Under the pieces are notes generated by a model. It saw only the letters and a list, made by a program, of their open reading frames with translations, was not told the DNA's origin and made no database searches. From Myxococcaceae bacterium (GTDB taxonomy: Bacteria > Myxococcota > Myxococcia > Myxococcales > Myxococcaceae), in NCBI GenBank assembly GCA_003818285.1, contig RPRB01000004.1:1-64000 (forward strand): a stretch of 64,000 nt of DNA. Direction: 5' to 3'. Made by a program: the position numbers and the translations under genes. Positions 54,500-63,451 of the stretch are shown one piece after another. Position 1 is the stretch's first letter, and every line of letters starts with the position of its first letter.

Positions 54500-56083
54500 T
54501 CAGAGCTCGCGCTGGACAACGGTGTCCTTGTTCCAGTTGTGGTCGTCGCGGTTGGGGTAGTCGAGCGTGTAGTGGAGCCCACGGCTCTCCTTGCGGCGGC
54601 TGGCGCACTCGACGATGAGGTGCGCGATGTCGGCGATGTTCCGCAGCTCGATGACGTCGCGGGTCACCTTGAATCGCCAGTAGTAGTCCCGGATCTCCTC
54701 GCGGAGCAGATCCAGGCGGCGCCGGGCACGCATCAGGCGCTTGTCGGTGCGGACGATGCCCACGTAGTTCCACATCAGACGGCGGACCTCTTCCCAGTTG
54801 TGGGTGACGAGCACCGCCTCGTTGGGGTCCACCGCGGCCCCGGGGTCCCAGGGAGGGACCTCCTCGGCCTGTGCCTTGCCGCCCAGCTCCTCGGCCGCGA
54901 CCTGCGCCGCCCGGTGGCCGAAGACCAGGCCCTCGAGGAGGGAGTTCGAGGCGAGCCGGTTGGCGCCGTGGAGCCCGGTCTGCGCCACCTCGCCGACGGC
55001 GAAGAGTCCCGGCACGCTGGTGCGGCCACCGAGGTCGGTGGACACGCCGCCGCACTGGTAATGGGCCGCGGGCACCACCGGGATGGGCTGTACCGCCATG
55101 TCGATGCCGAACGCCTTGCAGGTCTCGTAGATGTTGGGGAAGCGCTCGATCAGGAAGGCCCGTCCGAGGTGGGTCATGTCCAGGAGCACGAAGTCGTCGC
55201 CGCTGCGCTTGAGCTCCGAGTCGATGGCCCGGGCCACGATGTCGCGTGGAGCGAGCTCGCCGCGCGCGTCGTACCGCTGCATGAATGGCGCGCCGTTGCG
55301 CAGCCGCAGCTTGCCGCCCTCCCCGCGCAGCGCCTCGGAGATGAGGAAGTTCTTCGCCTCGGGGCTGAAGAGGCAGGTGGGGTGGAACTGGTAGAACTCC
55401 ATGTTGGCGATGCGCGCGCCCGCCCGGTAGGCCATGGCCACCCCGTCGCCGGTCGCGACGTCGGGGTTCGTGGTGTACAGGTAGACCTTCCCCGCGCCTC
55501 CGGTGGCCAGCACCGTCACCTTCGCGAGGAAGGTCTCGATCTCCCCGGTGGGAAGGAGCACGTAGGCGCCGAGGCATCGCGGCTGACCGTGCGGGCTGCG
55601 CCGGTCGAGGATGAGGTCGATCGCCGCCGAGTCGGAGAAGAACTGGATCTGGGGCCGGTCGTCGCAGGCGGCGAGGAGGGCCCGTTCGATCTCCCGGCCG
55701 GTGATGTCCCCGGCGTGGACGATGCGGCGCCGGGTGTGCCCCCCCTCACGGCCGAGGTCGAGCTCCCCGTTGGGCCGGGTGTCGAAATGTGCGCCCAGGG
55801 CGGCCAGCTCGCGGATGCGCTCCGGTCCCTCGCGCACCGTGACCGACACCGCCTCGGGGTTGTTCAGACCCGCCCCGGCGTCCACCGTGTCCGCCACGTG
55901 CTGCTCGAAGCTGTCCCGCTCGGAGAGGACGGCGGCCACTCCCCCTTGGGCATACATGGTGTTGCTCTCGGAGCGGCTGCGCTTGGTGAGCACCGCCACC
56001 GATCCGCGCTGTGCGGCCTCGAGGGCGAACGACAGGCCGGCCACGCCGCCGCCGAGCACCAGGAAGTCGAACCGCTGGGGCAT
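54500..56083 (-). CDS. nadB: L-aspartate oxidase
   Basis: NadB oxidises L-aspartate to iminoaspartate, the first step of NAD biosynthesis. The 527-residue FAD protein has the FAD-binding LGGGVAGLSFALEA at the start, SNTMYAQGGVAAVL, a capping domain and HGANRLASNSLLEGLVFG of the FAD site, then a helical C-terminal domain with RDDHNWNKD. The length is normal. ATG 56083 begins at the conserved N-terminus. nadA and nadC are not in the window. Confidence 0.95.
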   Translation of the reverse strand: MPQRFDFLVLGGGVAGLSFALEAAQRGSVAVLTKRSRSESNTMYAQGGVAAVLSERDSFEQHVADTVDAGAGLNNPEAVSVTVREGPERIRELAALGAHFDTRPNGELDLGREGGHTRRRIVHAGDITGREIERALLAACDDRPQIQFFSDSAAIDLILDRRSPHGQPRCLGAYVLLPTGEIETFLAKVTVLATGGAGKVYLYTTNPDVATGDGVAMAYRAGARIANMEFYQFHPTCLFSPEAKNFLISEALRGEGGKLRLRNGAPFMQRYDARGELAPRDIVARAIDSELKRSGDDFVLLDMTHLGRAFLIERFPNIYETCKAFGIDMAVQPIPVVPAAHYQCGGVSTDLGGRTSVPGLFAVGEVAQTGLHGANRLASNSLLEGLVFGHRAAQVAAEELGGKAQAEEVPPWDPGAAVDPNEAVLVTHNWEEVRRLMWNYVGIVRTDKRLMRARRRLDLLREEIRDYYWRFKVTRDVIELRNIADIAHLIVECASRRKESRGLHYTLDYPNRDDHNWNKDTVVQREL

Positions 56084-56130
56084 GGGCCCGTCGTGTAACG
56101 CTCTCAACCCGGCGGAAACAAGGCCATTTC

Positions 56131-56160
56131 TTGAGGTTCCGGCGGCGGGTTCAGTAGAGT
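56131..56160 (+). promoter_or_regulatory. Candidate promoter for the lytic-transglycosylase operon
   Basis: TTGAGG at 56131-56136 and TAGAGT at 56155-56160 are 18 bases apart, 20 bases before ATG 56181, in a divergent gap with nadB. This is the best -10/-35 pair seen in the window. Confidence 0.5.
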
Positions 56161-56180
56161 CGGGAGCCCGGCTCCTCCCG

Positions 56181-56816
56181 ATGCGTCTCGTCCCCGTGCT
56201 CCTGCTCGCGCTACTCGCGGCTCCGTCCGCGCGCGCGAGCGCCATCTACACCTACCGCGAGAAGGACGGCACCATCGTCTACACCAACGTGCCGCCCTCG
56301 GGGGTGAAGGCGCGGCGACTGGGCGGCTCGTCGTTCCGCCAGGCACCGCGTCCGAGCGAGGCGCCGGCGCGCTCGGTCATCGCTCCCTCGCTCTATCTGG
56401 AATGGATGACCGAGGCGGCGCGCAAGTACAACATCCCGCTGCCGCTGGTGCGGGCCGTGGCCCATGCGGAGAGCAACTTCGATCCCCACGCGCTCTCCCG
56501 GAAGGGCGCCTCGGGGCTGATGCAGCTCATGCCAGGCACCGCCTCGGAGATGTACGTGCGGGACATCTTCGACGCGCGGCAGAACATCTTCGGCGGCGTA
56601 CGCTACCTGCGCGTGCTGGCCAACGAGTTCGACGGCCAGATGGAGACGATCGTGGCCGCGTACAACGCCGGGCCGGACGCGGTGCGGAAGTACGGGAACC
56701 AGATCCCTCCGTTCGAGGAGACCCGGGCCTATGTGCAGAAGGTCCTGGCGCTGTACTTCCAGTACAAGCAGGAGGGGGCGATGACCTCGCAGGTGGAGCC
56801 GGCGTCGTGGCGGTGA
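56181..56816 (+). CDS. Lytic transglycosylase with DUF4124-like N-terminus
   Basis: The 211-residue secreted protein has a signal peptide (LLALLAAPSARASA), a DUF4124-like segment (IYTYREKDGTIVYTNVPP) and an SLT domain with catalytic Glu in VAHAESNFDPHALS, GASGLMQLMPGTA and IVAAYNAGPDAVRKY. It cleaves peptidoglycan glycan strands to 1,6-anhydro products. It is followed directly by the TPR gene, which starts 10 bases before its stop, so the two are coupled. Confidence 0.93.
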   Translation: MRLVPVLLLALLAAPSARASAIYTYREKDGTIVYTNVPPSGVKARRLGGSSFRQAPRPSEAPARSVIAPSLYLEWMTEAARKYNIPLPLVRAVAHAESNFDPHALSRKGASGLMQLMPGTASEMYVRDIFDARQNIFGGVRYLRVLANEFDGQMETIVAAYNAGPDAVRKYGNQIPPFEETRAYVQKVLALYFQYKQEGAMTSQVEPASWR

Positions 56817-58276
56817 ACCCGGCGGAGGCCAGCGACGCGGTCTTCCTCGAGGCGCTCTACCGCGGGGGCGAGCTGCTCCAGCAGGGGCAGGTGAACGAGG
56901 CGCGCGATCACCTCGAGCGCGCCTACCAGATGCGCCCGGCCGACGAGAAGGCGAAGAACCTGCTCGGGCTCGCCTACTTCAAGCTCGGCGATTTCGGCCG
57001 CGCCGCCGAGGTGTACGAGGCGCTGGTGCGCGAGAACGGCACCGACCCGACGCTCCGGGTCAACCTCGGCCTCGTGTACCTCAAGTCCAACCAGCTCACC
57101 CGGGCGGTTCGCGAGTTCGAGACCGCGGTCGAGCTGTCGCCCGGACATCTCAAGGCGCACAACTATCTCGGCCTCGCGCTCGCGCAGGCCGGGCAGTACG
57201 GCCGGGCACGCGAGCACTTCGTGAAGGCCGGTTCGGAGGCCATGGCGGAGAAGATGGCCAAGGCCCTCGCTGCCGAGGCGCGTCCGGTGCCCGTGCCGCC
57301 GCGGCCCGCGCCCCCGCCCGCCGAGTCGAAGATCACGGGGATCACCCAGGAGCTCCCGGTGGTCTCGGTCTCGGACCTCGCGGGCAGGCCGGCCACGCCG
57401 ATCCCGCTCACCGAGACGGTCCCACCGGCGCCGCCGGTGCCCGCGGCGCCGCTTCCCAGCTTCGGAAACGGTGAGGCCGCGGCCGCCGCCAGCGAGCCCG
57501 CGCCGGCCCGGGAGGCGCCCTCGCCCGCACCCGTCCAGCAGTTCCCGCCCGCGGCCCCCCCGAGAGCGCCGCCGTCGAACGCTTCGCCCCCGACGGGCGT
57601 GCGCGCCGCCGCGGAGGAGCCGGCGCACCCGGTGGTGCGGCCCACCGAGCTCACCACCGTCGCGGGGAAGCTGCCCGGAGACGGGAGCCGCACCTTCACC
57701 GTCACGCCCGAAGCGGTCCGGGTGGAGGTCCGGGGCGAGGTGCTGGTGCGCACCGCCGGGCTCCTGGGCTGGACCGGGCTCATCGAGGCGCGGGCCGAGT
57801 TCAAGCGCTTCCGCGGCCGGGTGACCGACAAGCCGTTCGGCTGGGGCCCGGTACGCATGCACCGGCTGGTGGGAACCGGGACGGCCTGGCTCGGGGTGAT
57901 GGGGAGGACCTTCCTCGCCGTCGACCTCGGGGACGAGAGCGTCTACCTCCGCGAGGACTGGGTGTTCGGCTTCGAGGAGCCGGTGATGTTCGAGAACGGG
58001 CGGGTCCCGAGCGAGGTGGCCCCCGACCTCGACCTCGTCCACCTGAGCGGGGTAGGGCAGGTGCTGCTCGCGCTTCCCGGCCCGCTGCGCTCCACCGAGG
58101 TGCGGCACGACGCGCCGGTCACCGTTCCGCTCCAGCACTGGGTGGGGTGGCAGGGCCAGCTGAGCCCGCGCGTGGTGGCGCTCGGCTGGGAAGGCCCGGA
58201 GGGAACCCCTGCCCCCGCGGTGGAGCTGTCGGGCGAGGGGGTGGCCCTGCTCTGCGTTCCGGCGGGGACGACCTAG
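56807..58276 (+). CDS. TPR protein with C-terminal AIM24-like domain
   Basis: The 489-residue protein contains three to four TPRs in residues 5-130 (ARDHLERAYQMRPADEKAKN, AHNYLGLALAQAGQYGRARE), a Pro/Ala-rich linker (about 145-285) and a beta-rich C-terminal domain with LVGTGTAWLGVMGRTFLAVDL and LVHLSGVGQVLLALPGPL, resembling AIM24/TerD-like sandwiches. There is no signal peptide, so it may act in the cytoplasm or at the membrane. GTG 56807 follows GGAG at 56794-56797; it overlaps the transglycosylase gene. The AIM24 assignment is moderate. Confidence 0.7.
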   Translation: MAVNPAEASDAVFLEALYRGGELLQQGQVNEARDHLERAYQMRPADEKAKNLLGLAYFKLGDFGRAAEVYEALVRENGTDPTLRVNLGLVYLKSNQLTRAVREFETAVELSPGHLKAHNYLGLALAQAGQYGRAREHFVKAGSEAMAEKMAKALAAEARPVPVPPRPAPPPAESKITGITQELPVVSVSDLAGRPATPIPLTETVPPAPPVPAAPLPSFGNGEAAAAASEPAPAREAPSPAPVQQFPPAAPPRAPPSNASPPTGVRAAAEEPAHPVVRPTELTTVAGKLPGDGSRTFTVTPEAVRVEVRGEVLVRTAGLLGWTGLIEARAEFKRFRGRVTDKPFGWGPVRMHRLVGTGTAWLGVMGRTFLAVDLGDESVYLREDWVFGFEEPVMFENGRVPSEVAPDLDLVHLSGVGQVLLALPGPLRSTEVRHDAPVTVPLQHWVGWQGQLSPRVVALGWEGPEGTPAPAVELSGEGVALLCVPAGTT

Positions 58277-58300
58277 CGCCCCCGGCAACGCCGGAAGGAT

Positions 58301-58669
58301 TCAGCGCGCGGCGGCGGCGTCCACCGGGGGAGTTGCGAGCGCCGCGCGGCTTGCGCGCTCGGCATCCAGGAAGCGGGTGACGGCGACCCGGTCCGCTTGC
58401 GGCATCCGGAAGCCCTCGAAACGCTCCACCATGTGGTCCATCTGCACGTCGGTCACGCGTGCCGACCAGTCCCGCTCGTGGAGATCGAAGATCCGGAGCG
58501 CCGCGGGCCGTGCGGTGGAGCGTGTGCGGTCGTGACAGCGCCCGCAGCTGGTGCTCAGCGCCTCGCGGGCGGACTCACGAAGCTGGGAGAGCTCGACCGC
58601 GGCGTCACTCGGGGCCTCGGCGGCAGCTCCGAGCGCGACGAGGACCAGCAGTGCCCCGGTACGACGCAT
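58301..58669 (-). CDS. Small c-type cytochrome
   Basis: The 122-residue product has a signal peptide (LLVLVALGAAAEA) and a single haem motif CGRCHD. MPQADRVAVTRFLDA near the C-terminus offers the distal methionine ligand. It is likely a periplasmic monohaem cytochrome c of class I. It converges on the TPR-AIM24 gene and is divergent from pgsA. No oxidase or reductase is adjacent. Confidence 0.8.
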   Translation of the reverse strand: MRRTGALLVLVALGAAAEAPSDAAVELSQLRESAREALSTSCGRCHDRTRSTARPAALRIFDLHERDWSARVTDVQMDHMVERFEGFRMPQADRVAVTRFLDAERASRAALATPPVDAAAAR

Positions 58670-58739
58670 GACGGCGAGAGGCTACTTCCCCTCGGTTGCT
58701 CGTCGCCAACCCGGGCGCACGTGGGGTAAGCCCGGGACC

Positions 58740-59429
58740 GTGAACCGGCCCCCGGAAGAGCGGCCAGTGCGGCGGAGGCGCCGGCGGCCTCGTGCCGGCC
58801 GCGAGCGCCGGCCGCCCGGGGTGCTGCTGAAGGAGTTCTGGAACGTCCCGAACCTCCTGACCTTCGGCCGGATCCTCATCATCCCGCTCTTCATCTACCT
58901 GGCGTACCAGGCGAGCCCCCTGGCCTCGCTCCTGGCCGGGGCGCTGTTCGCCGTGGCGGCGATCACCGACGTGGTGGACGGCTGGCTCGCCCGGCGGATG
59001 GGGCTGGTCACCGTCATCGGCAAGTTCCTCGACCCGCTCGCCGACAAGCTGATCGTCCTCGCGGCGATGGTGATGCTGGTCCGGCTCGGGCGCTTCCCGG
59101 CCTGGGTGGCCATCCTCCTGCTGTCGCGCGAGCTGGTGGTCACCGGTCTGCGGCAGATCGCCGCCAGCGAGGGGATGGTCATCGCCGCGGGGCAGGAGGG
59201 GAAGTGGAAGACCGCCCTCCAGCTGGTGGGGATCATCGCCCTGCTGGTGCACTACCGGCACGAGCTGGACCTGTGGGTCTGGCGCGGTCCGGTGAGCTTC
59301 AACGCCGTGGGCCAGGTGCTGACCTACCTGAGCGTGGTGTTCAGCCTCTGGAGCGCGGGCGTCTACTTCCGCGGCTTCCTGCAGATGCTGGCCCGGCGAG
59401 GCCAGGGCGGCGGGTCGGCGGAGGCCTGA
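58740..59429 (+). CDS. pgsA: CDP-diacylglycerol-glycerol-3-phosphate 3-phosphatidyltransferase
   Basis: PgsA makes phosphatidylglycerol phosphate. The 229-residue membrane protein has an Arg-rich N-terminus (about 30 residues), then NVPNLLTFGRILIIPLF and the CDP-alcohol motif TDVVDGWLARRMG, continuing VIGKFLDPLADK (DG..AR.....G...D...D). About five more helices follow. The GTG at 58740 is used; a start nearer residue 33 would remove the Arg-rich leader and is possible. Confidence 0.9.
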   Translation: MNRPPEERPVRRRRRRPRAGRERRPPGVLLKEFWNVPNLLTFGRILIIPLFIYLAYQASPLASLLAGALFAVAAITDVVDGWLARRMGLVTVIGKFLDPLADKLIVLAAMVMLVRLGRFPAWVAILLLSRELVVTGLRQIAASEGMVIAAGQEGKWKTALQLVGIIALLVHYRHELDLWVWRGPVSFNAVGQVLTYLSVVFSLWSAGVYFRGFLQMLARRGQGGGSAEA

Positions 59430-59441
59430 AGACCGCCCGGC

Positions 59442-60761
59442 TCACCTCGTGGTGAAGCTCGTGAAGGTCTGCGTCTGGAAACCGACGCCCTCACGGGGGA
59501 AGGTCCCGGTCTCGGCGAAGGCGTCGATGCTGGCGTAGGGACCGACGGCGAAAAGCTGGAAGTCGTACGGATGGGCGGAGGGGAGGCCGAGCCCGTGTGC
59601 ACTGAGGTCGGGGATGCGGGCGTGCGTGCCTCCGCTGGCGATGAGGTAAGTCGGATCGTTCGCGGCGCCGCTCAGCACGAGGACGTGGATTCCCCCGGCG
59701 ACCGGGGTCCACACCAACTCGGTGCTGGTGTCCACTCCGGTCGCGCCATCGGCGGGGGCAGTGGCGATCGCGGGCGAGGGCAGGGTGAGCACGGCGCCGG
59801 TCGTGCCCGGATTCACGCCGGTGATCTGCGCCGTGGTGAACGAGGTGCCGTCGCCGGTGAGGGCGGTGGCGCTGACGATGGCCTTCGCGCCGATGCCGGA
59901 GGGCACCGGGACCGTGAGGGTGCCCGCGTCCAGGCCGTCCAGGCTCACCGGGAAGTACGCCAGATCGTCGAAGGTCACGTACACGTCCCGCTCCAGGATC
60001 TCGTGGCCCGCGGGTGCGGAGATGGTCGTCGAGATCGGGTCGGTCAGGACCGCGGCGAGCATGAGGTCGGCGTTGCTCACCGTGCCTCCGCTGGTGAGGG
60101 CGACCCCGGTCTGCACCCCGTGCGAGCGGTAGCCGGTGACGGTGCCGTTCGCGTCGACGGTCCACTGCAGGCCGTGCACGGTACCGGTGATGGTGCTGGC
60201 GCCGGACCAGGCGACTGGAAAGGAGTACGGGGTGGCCTCCACGTAGGCACCGGTCGAGATCTCCGGGGCGCCGTAGCTCACGGCGGTCAGCTCGCCCGAG
60301 GGCGTGGGAAGCGCGTCGCCTCCCACGATGCCCCCTCCCAGGGTGGCGCTCCGGGTCGGCTGGGTACCGGCAGCAAGGTCGAGCAGCTTCGGATCGGTCC
60401 GGGTGAGCTGAGCGTAGACCGTCGCCACCCTCGCCGGTGACGGCTCGAGGATGATCAGGTCGTAGGGAGTGGTGACCCCGGAGATGGTGAACTGGCCGTT
60501 GGCGCCGGTGGTGGCCGAGCCCGGGCCGATGAGCACGGTGCGATTGGCCAGAGGTTGACCGAAGCCATCGAGCACCGAGCCGGAGACGGTCGTCCCTCCG
60601 CCCCCTCCGCCGCCTCCTCCCCCTCCACCGCCTCCGCCGTCCTGCAGTCCAGGCCCGTCGGAACCTCCGCAGCCGAGGAGCAGGACGAGGACGGTCGTGG
60701 CGAGAAACGAAGGACGAACGGGCACGGGTGGGTTCCCCCCGGAAGAGGCCATCGGTCGCAT
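59442..60761 (-). CDS. Lipoprotein with poly-Gly tract and carboxypeptidase-regulatory-like domain
   Basis: The 439-residue product has a lipoprotein signal ending in VLLLGCGG, then a run of about 15 glycines (near residue 41) encoded by GGA/GGC/GGT/GGG codons, and the domain TTVSGSVLDGFGQPLANRTVLI, of the carboxypeptidase-regulatory-like/Ig-like fold (residues 55-115). The remainder is Thr/Ser/Gly-rich beta sequence with GVDTSTELVWTPVAG, like Ig/FN3 modules. It is probably an extracellular surface protein; no enzyme motif is seen. It lies close to pgsA, tail to tail. Confidence 0.72.
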   Translation of the reverse strand: MRPMASSGGNPPVPVRPSFLATTVLVLLLGCGGSDGPGLQDGGGGGGGGGGGGGGGTTVSGSVLDGFGQPLANRTVLIGPGSATTGANGQFTISGVTTPYDLIILEPSPARVATVYAQLTRTDPKLLDLAAGTQPTRSATLGGGIVGGDALPTPSGELTAVSYGAPEISTGAYVEATPYSFPVAWSGASTITGTVHGLQWTVDANGTVTGYRSHGVQTGVALTSGGTVSNADLMLAAVLTDPISTTISAPAGHEILERDVYVTFDDLAYFPVSLDGLDAGTLTVPVPSGIGAKAIVSATALTGDGTSFTTAQITGVNPGTTGAVLTLPSPAIATAPADGATGVDTSTELVWTPVAGGIHVLVLSGAANDPTYLIASGGTHARIPDLSAHGLGLPSAHPYDFQLFAVGPYASIDAFAETGTFPREGVGFQTQTFTSFTTR

Positions 60762-60845
60762 CTACCATGGCTGGCGGAGATGCCCCATCCGCGGGCGGCT
60801 TGACCCCCGGGGGCGGCGGTTGGTAACAGGCCAGCGTCGTCCAGT

Positions 60846-60917
60846 GCGGGAATAGCTCAGTGGTAGAGCATCGCCTTGCCAAGGCGAGGGTCGAGGGTTC
60901 AAATCCCTTTTCCCGCT
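60846..60917 (+). tRNA. tRNA-Gly (anticodon GCC)
   Basis: A full cloverleaf is seen: acceptor GCGGGAA/TTCCCGC, D arm GCTCAGTGGTAGAGC, anticodon arm TCGCC-TTGCCAA-GGCGA with anticodon GCC, and T arm GAGGG-TTCAAAT-CCCTT with a G-U at the base. Discriminator base U73 is at 60917. CCA is not encoded (CCT follows), so it must be added by tRNA nucleotidyltransferase. Confidence 0.97.
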
Positions 60918-60922
60918 CCTCG

Positions 60923-60955
60923 AAGCCCCGGCGCCCCCGGGGCTTTCATTTTCTC
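60923..60955 (+). terminator. Rho-independent terminator after tRNA-Gly
   Basis: AAGCCCCGG at 60923-60931 pairs with CCGGGGCTT at 60937-60945 (nine pairs, five-base loop), and the stem runs into TTCATTTTCT. The position five bases after the tRNA supports it as its terminator. Confidence 0.8.
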
Positions 60956-61032
60956 CCGTCCACGTGGTCGCTCCATGGACGCCAGCGACCCCGGTCTGAG
61001 TCGGCTGATCGTGCTGGCAGTGGGCGTGCGCG

Positions 61033-61422
61033 ATGGAGGAGGCTGTGCGGATGACGGTCACTCGATTCCTCACCATCGACAACGTCATCGCGGCGAACCC
61101 GGACGCCTTCGGCCCGGGCATCGTGGCGAGCCGTCTGCTCTACCGCGGGCTCGGGGGCGTCTTCATCGTCCGCTCGTTCCGCTGGGCGTCGTGGCTCCCC
61201 CGGGTGTACCGGGTGAGCGAGGTGCTCCGCGACGGGCAGCTCGATGCCGTCGCCCTGTACGTGCGCAGCGAGAGCGCCCACCATCGTGCCCGGCGCTGCG
61301 CAGCGAGGCCCGGTGCGGCGGCCGAGTACCAAGAGAAGCTTCTCCGACGGCTGTCTCCACCGGCGCCGCAGCCCCGGCAGCGCCCTCGTCCTCGACGCGC
61401 CATTGGGGCGGCTGACTGCTGA
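61033..61422 (+). CDS. Hypothetical protein, possibly the 5' part of a broken gene
   Basis: Residues 7-85 of this 129-residue frame look like a real protein with good codon bias (FLTIDNVIAANPDAFGPGI, VFIVRSFRWASWLPRVYRV), whereas the last 45 residues are Pro/Arg-rich and look like an out-of-frame reading. A second protein-like frame picks up downstream and runs into the OPT gene. The pair may be one gene damaged by frameshifts. I do not recognise the family. Confidence 0.45.
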   Translation: MEEAVRMTVTRFLTIDNVIAANPDAFGPGIVASRLLYRGLGGVFIVRSFRWASWLPRVYRVSEVLRDGQLDAVALYVRSESAHHRARRCAARPGAAAEYQEKLLRRLSPPAPQPRQRPRPRRAIGAADC

Positions 61423-61604
61423 CGCCCGATTGGCCACCGACGGGCGTGACCCGCGGCTGAGCTGGCACAGCCCGATCATGGCGGGGCCCACCGGAGCTCA
61501 ACGAGCGCGGCGACGCGATTGTGGGACGCGTCCTCCTCGTGGATGATGCGTCGGTCACCGTCACGCTCGACGTCGACTATCGGTTCGTGCCGCAGACGCA
61601 GTGA
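61423..61604 (+). pseudogene. Possible remnant ending next to the OPT transporter
   Basis: From about 61500 a frame reads ELNERGDAIVGRVLL and VTLDVDYRFVPQTQ and stops with TGA at 61602-61604 overlapping the OPT ATG (TGATG). It has the codon bias of real genes but no good start codon. In another frame slightly upstream, LGRLTADARLATDGR also looks coding. The parts are best explained by frameshift decay of a gene that was once co-translated with the transporter. Confidence 0.35.
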
Positions 61605-63451
61605 TGGCCACCGCACCTTCCGAGCTGAGTTCGCCCCCCGGCCCGTCCCCGGTCGAGGACCCCGAGCAGCGGTGGCTGCGCACGGTGTACCGGCCGGGCG
61701 TCCCGCAGCTCACGGTGCGCGCGGTGGTGGTCGGCATGCTGCTCGGCGCGCTGATGTGCCTCTCGAACCTCTACGTCGTCCTCAAGGCTGGCTGGAGCTT
61801 CGGGGTCACGATCACCGCCTGCGTCATGGCCTTCGCCCTGTTCCGGCTGGGCAGGGCGCTCGGGCTGGTCCGGCGCGAGTTCGGGATCCTCGAGAACAAC
61901 GCGATGGGATCGGTGGCGTCCTCGGCGGGGTTCATGACCGGCGGGGGGAACCTCCCGGCGATGGGTGCCCTGCTCCTCCTGACCGGTCTCCGCCCGGAGC
62001 CGGTGGCAATGATGGCCTGGCTGGCGGTGATCGCCATGCTGGGGGTCTTCACCGCCGTGCCGATCAAGCGGCAGCTGATCAACGTCGAGGGGCTGCCGTT
62101 CCCCACCGGGACCGCCACCGCCGAGACGCTGCACGCGCTCCACGGCGAGGGCGGCGAGGCCGTGCGCCGCGCGCGGAAGCTCGGCTGGGCCGCGGCCTTC
62201 GGGGCCGCGCTCGCCTTCGTCCGGGACCTGCGGTGGTTGCCGGTGCACGTGCCCGCCTCCACCGGGTTCCCCTTCACCTTGCGGGGTTTCCCGGCATCCC
62301 AGTGGACGGTCAGCTTCGACTGGAGCGTGCTCCTCATCGGTGGCGGGGCGCTGCTCGGGTTCCGCACCGGGTGGTCGATGCTCCTCGGCGGCCTCCTGAA
62401 CTTCTGCGTGCTCGCCCCCTGGATGCACGATCGGGGAGTGTTCGGGGCGGTCAACTTCCGCTCGCTCCTCGGCTGGTCTCTGTGGCCGGGGGCGGCGCTG
62501 ATGATCGCCTCGGGGCTTCTCGCCTTCGGGTTCCAGTGGCGGACCGTGGTCCGCGCCCTCTCGGGGCTCCTGAGCGTGTTCCGGCGAGGCGCGCGCCGGG
62601 GCTCGGCCGCGGACCCGATGGCGGCGGTCGAGGCTCCGCTCACCTGGTTCGGGATGGCGTACCTGGTGCTCGGGCCGATCATCGTCGCCCTGATGGTGAC
62701 GCTGTTCGGGTTCCCGGTCTGGGCAGCGCTCCTGGCGCTGCCGCTCGCGGTGCTACTCGGGGTGGTCGCCTCCCGGGTGACGGGCGAGACCGACGTGACG
62801 CCCAGCAAGGCGCTCGGCCCCGTGACCCAGCTGGTCTACGGCGCGGCGCTCCCGGGCCAGCTGCTCCCGAACATCACCGGGGCGAACGTCACCGCGGGCG
62901 TGGGACTCCATGCGGCGGATCTGCTCACCGACCTCAAGTCGGGCTGGCTCCTCGGGGCCAAGCCGCGGCAGCAGCTGATCGGCCAGCTCTTCGGCGCGGT
63001 GGCCGGAGCGGTGGCCGTCGTCCCCGCCTTCAACCTCCTCGTCCCGAGCGCGGACGTGCTCGGCTCCCAGCACTTCCCGGCGCCGGGAGTGCAGGTCTGG
63101 GCGAGCGTCTCCCGCCTGCTGTCGGAGGGCGCGTCGCAGCTCCACCCGGCGGCGCGGCAGGGCATCATGGTCGGGCTGGTCGTCGGCGTAGTGCTCGCGA
63201 TGCTCGAGCGGTTCGCTCCGCGGAGGCTGCGGGCCTTCATCCCATCGCCGACCGCGGTGGGAGTCTCCTTCATGATCCCCTTCGCCAACTCGCTGGCCTT
63301 CTTCATCGGCGCGCTCGCGGCCGAGCTGGTGCGGCGCCGGCGGCCTCCCGAGGTGGACGCCACCGTCACCCCGGTGGCGAGCGGGTTCATCGCCGGGGAG
63401 AGCCTGATGGGCGTGCTCATCGCGATCGCGATCGCGCTCCTGGCGGCCTGA
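61604..63451 (+). CDS. OPT-family oligopeptide transporter
   Basis: The 615-residue membrane protein has some 14-16 hydrophobic helices. QLTVRAVVVGMLLGALMCLSN and GILENNAMGSVASSAGFMTGG resemble OPT-family signatures (NPG-type and GGG segments); PNITGANVTAGVGLHAADLL is also typical. OPT proteins import small peptides or metal complexes by proton symport. ATG 61604 follows the TGA of the preceding frame. No peptidase or siderophore genes adjoin, so the substrate is open. Confidence 0.88.
   Translation: MATAPSELSSPPGPSPVEDPEQRWLRTVYRPGVPQLTVRAVVVGMLLGALMCLSNLYVVLKAGWSFGVTITACVMAFALFRLGRALGLVRREFGILENNAMGSVASSAGFMTGGGNLPAMGALLLLTGLRPEPVAMMAWLAVIAMLGVFTAVPIKRQLINVEGLPFPTGTATAETLHALHGEGGEAVRRARKLGWAAAFGAALAFVRDLRWLPVHVPASTGFPFTLRGFPASQWTVSFDWSVLLIGGGALLGFRTGWSMLLGGLLNFCVLAPWMHDRGVFGAVNFRSLLGWSLWPGAALMIASGLLAFGFQWRTVVRALSGLLSVFRRGARRGSAADPMAAVEAPLTWFGMAYLVLGPIIVALMVTLFGFPVWAALLALPLAVLLGVVASRVTGETDVTPSKALGPVTQLVYGAALPGQLLPNITGANVTAGVGLHAADLLTDLKSGWLLGAKPRQQLIGQLFGAVAGAVAVVPAFNLLVPSADVLGSQHFPAPGVQVWASVSRLLSEGASQLHPAARQGIMVGLVVGVVLAMLERFAPRRLRAFIPSPTAVGVSFMIPFANSLAFFIGALAAELVRRRRPPEVDATVTPVASGFIAGESLMGVLIAIAIALLAA

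Noticed and set aside
60846-60955. An attachment site for an integrated element at tRNA-Gly
   Set aside because: No integrase is nearby and no second copy of the tRNA 3' end is seen in the downstream 3 kb.
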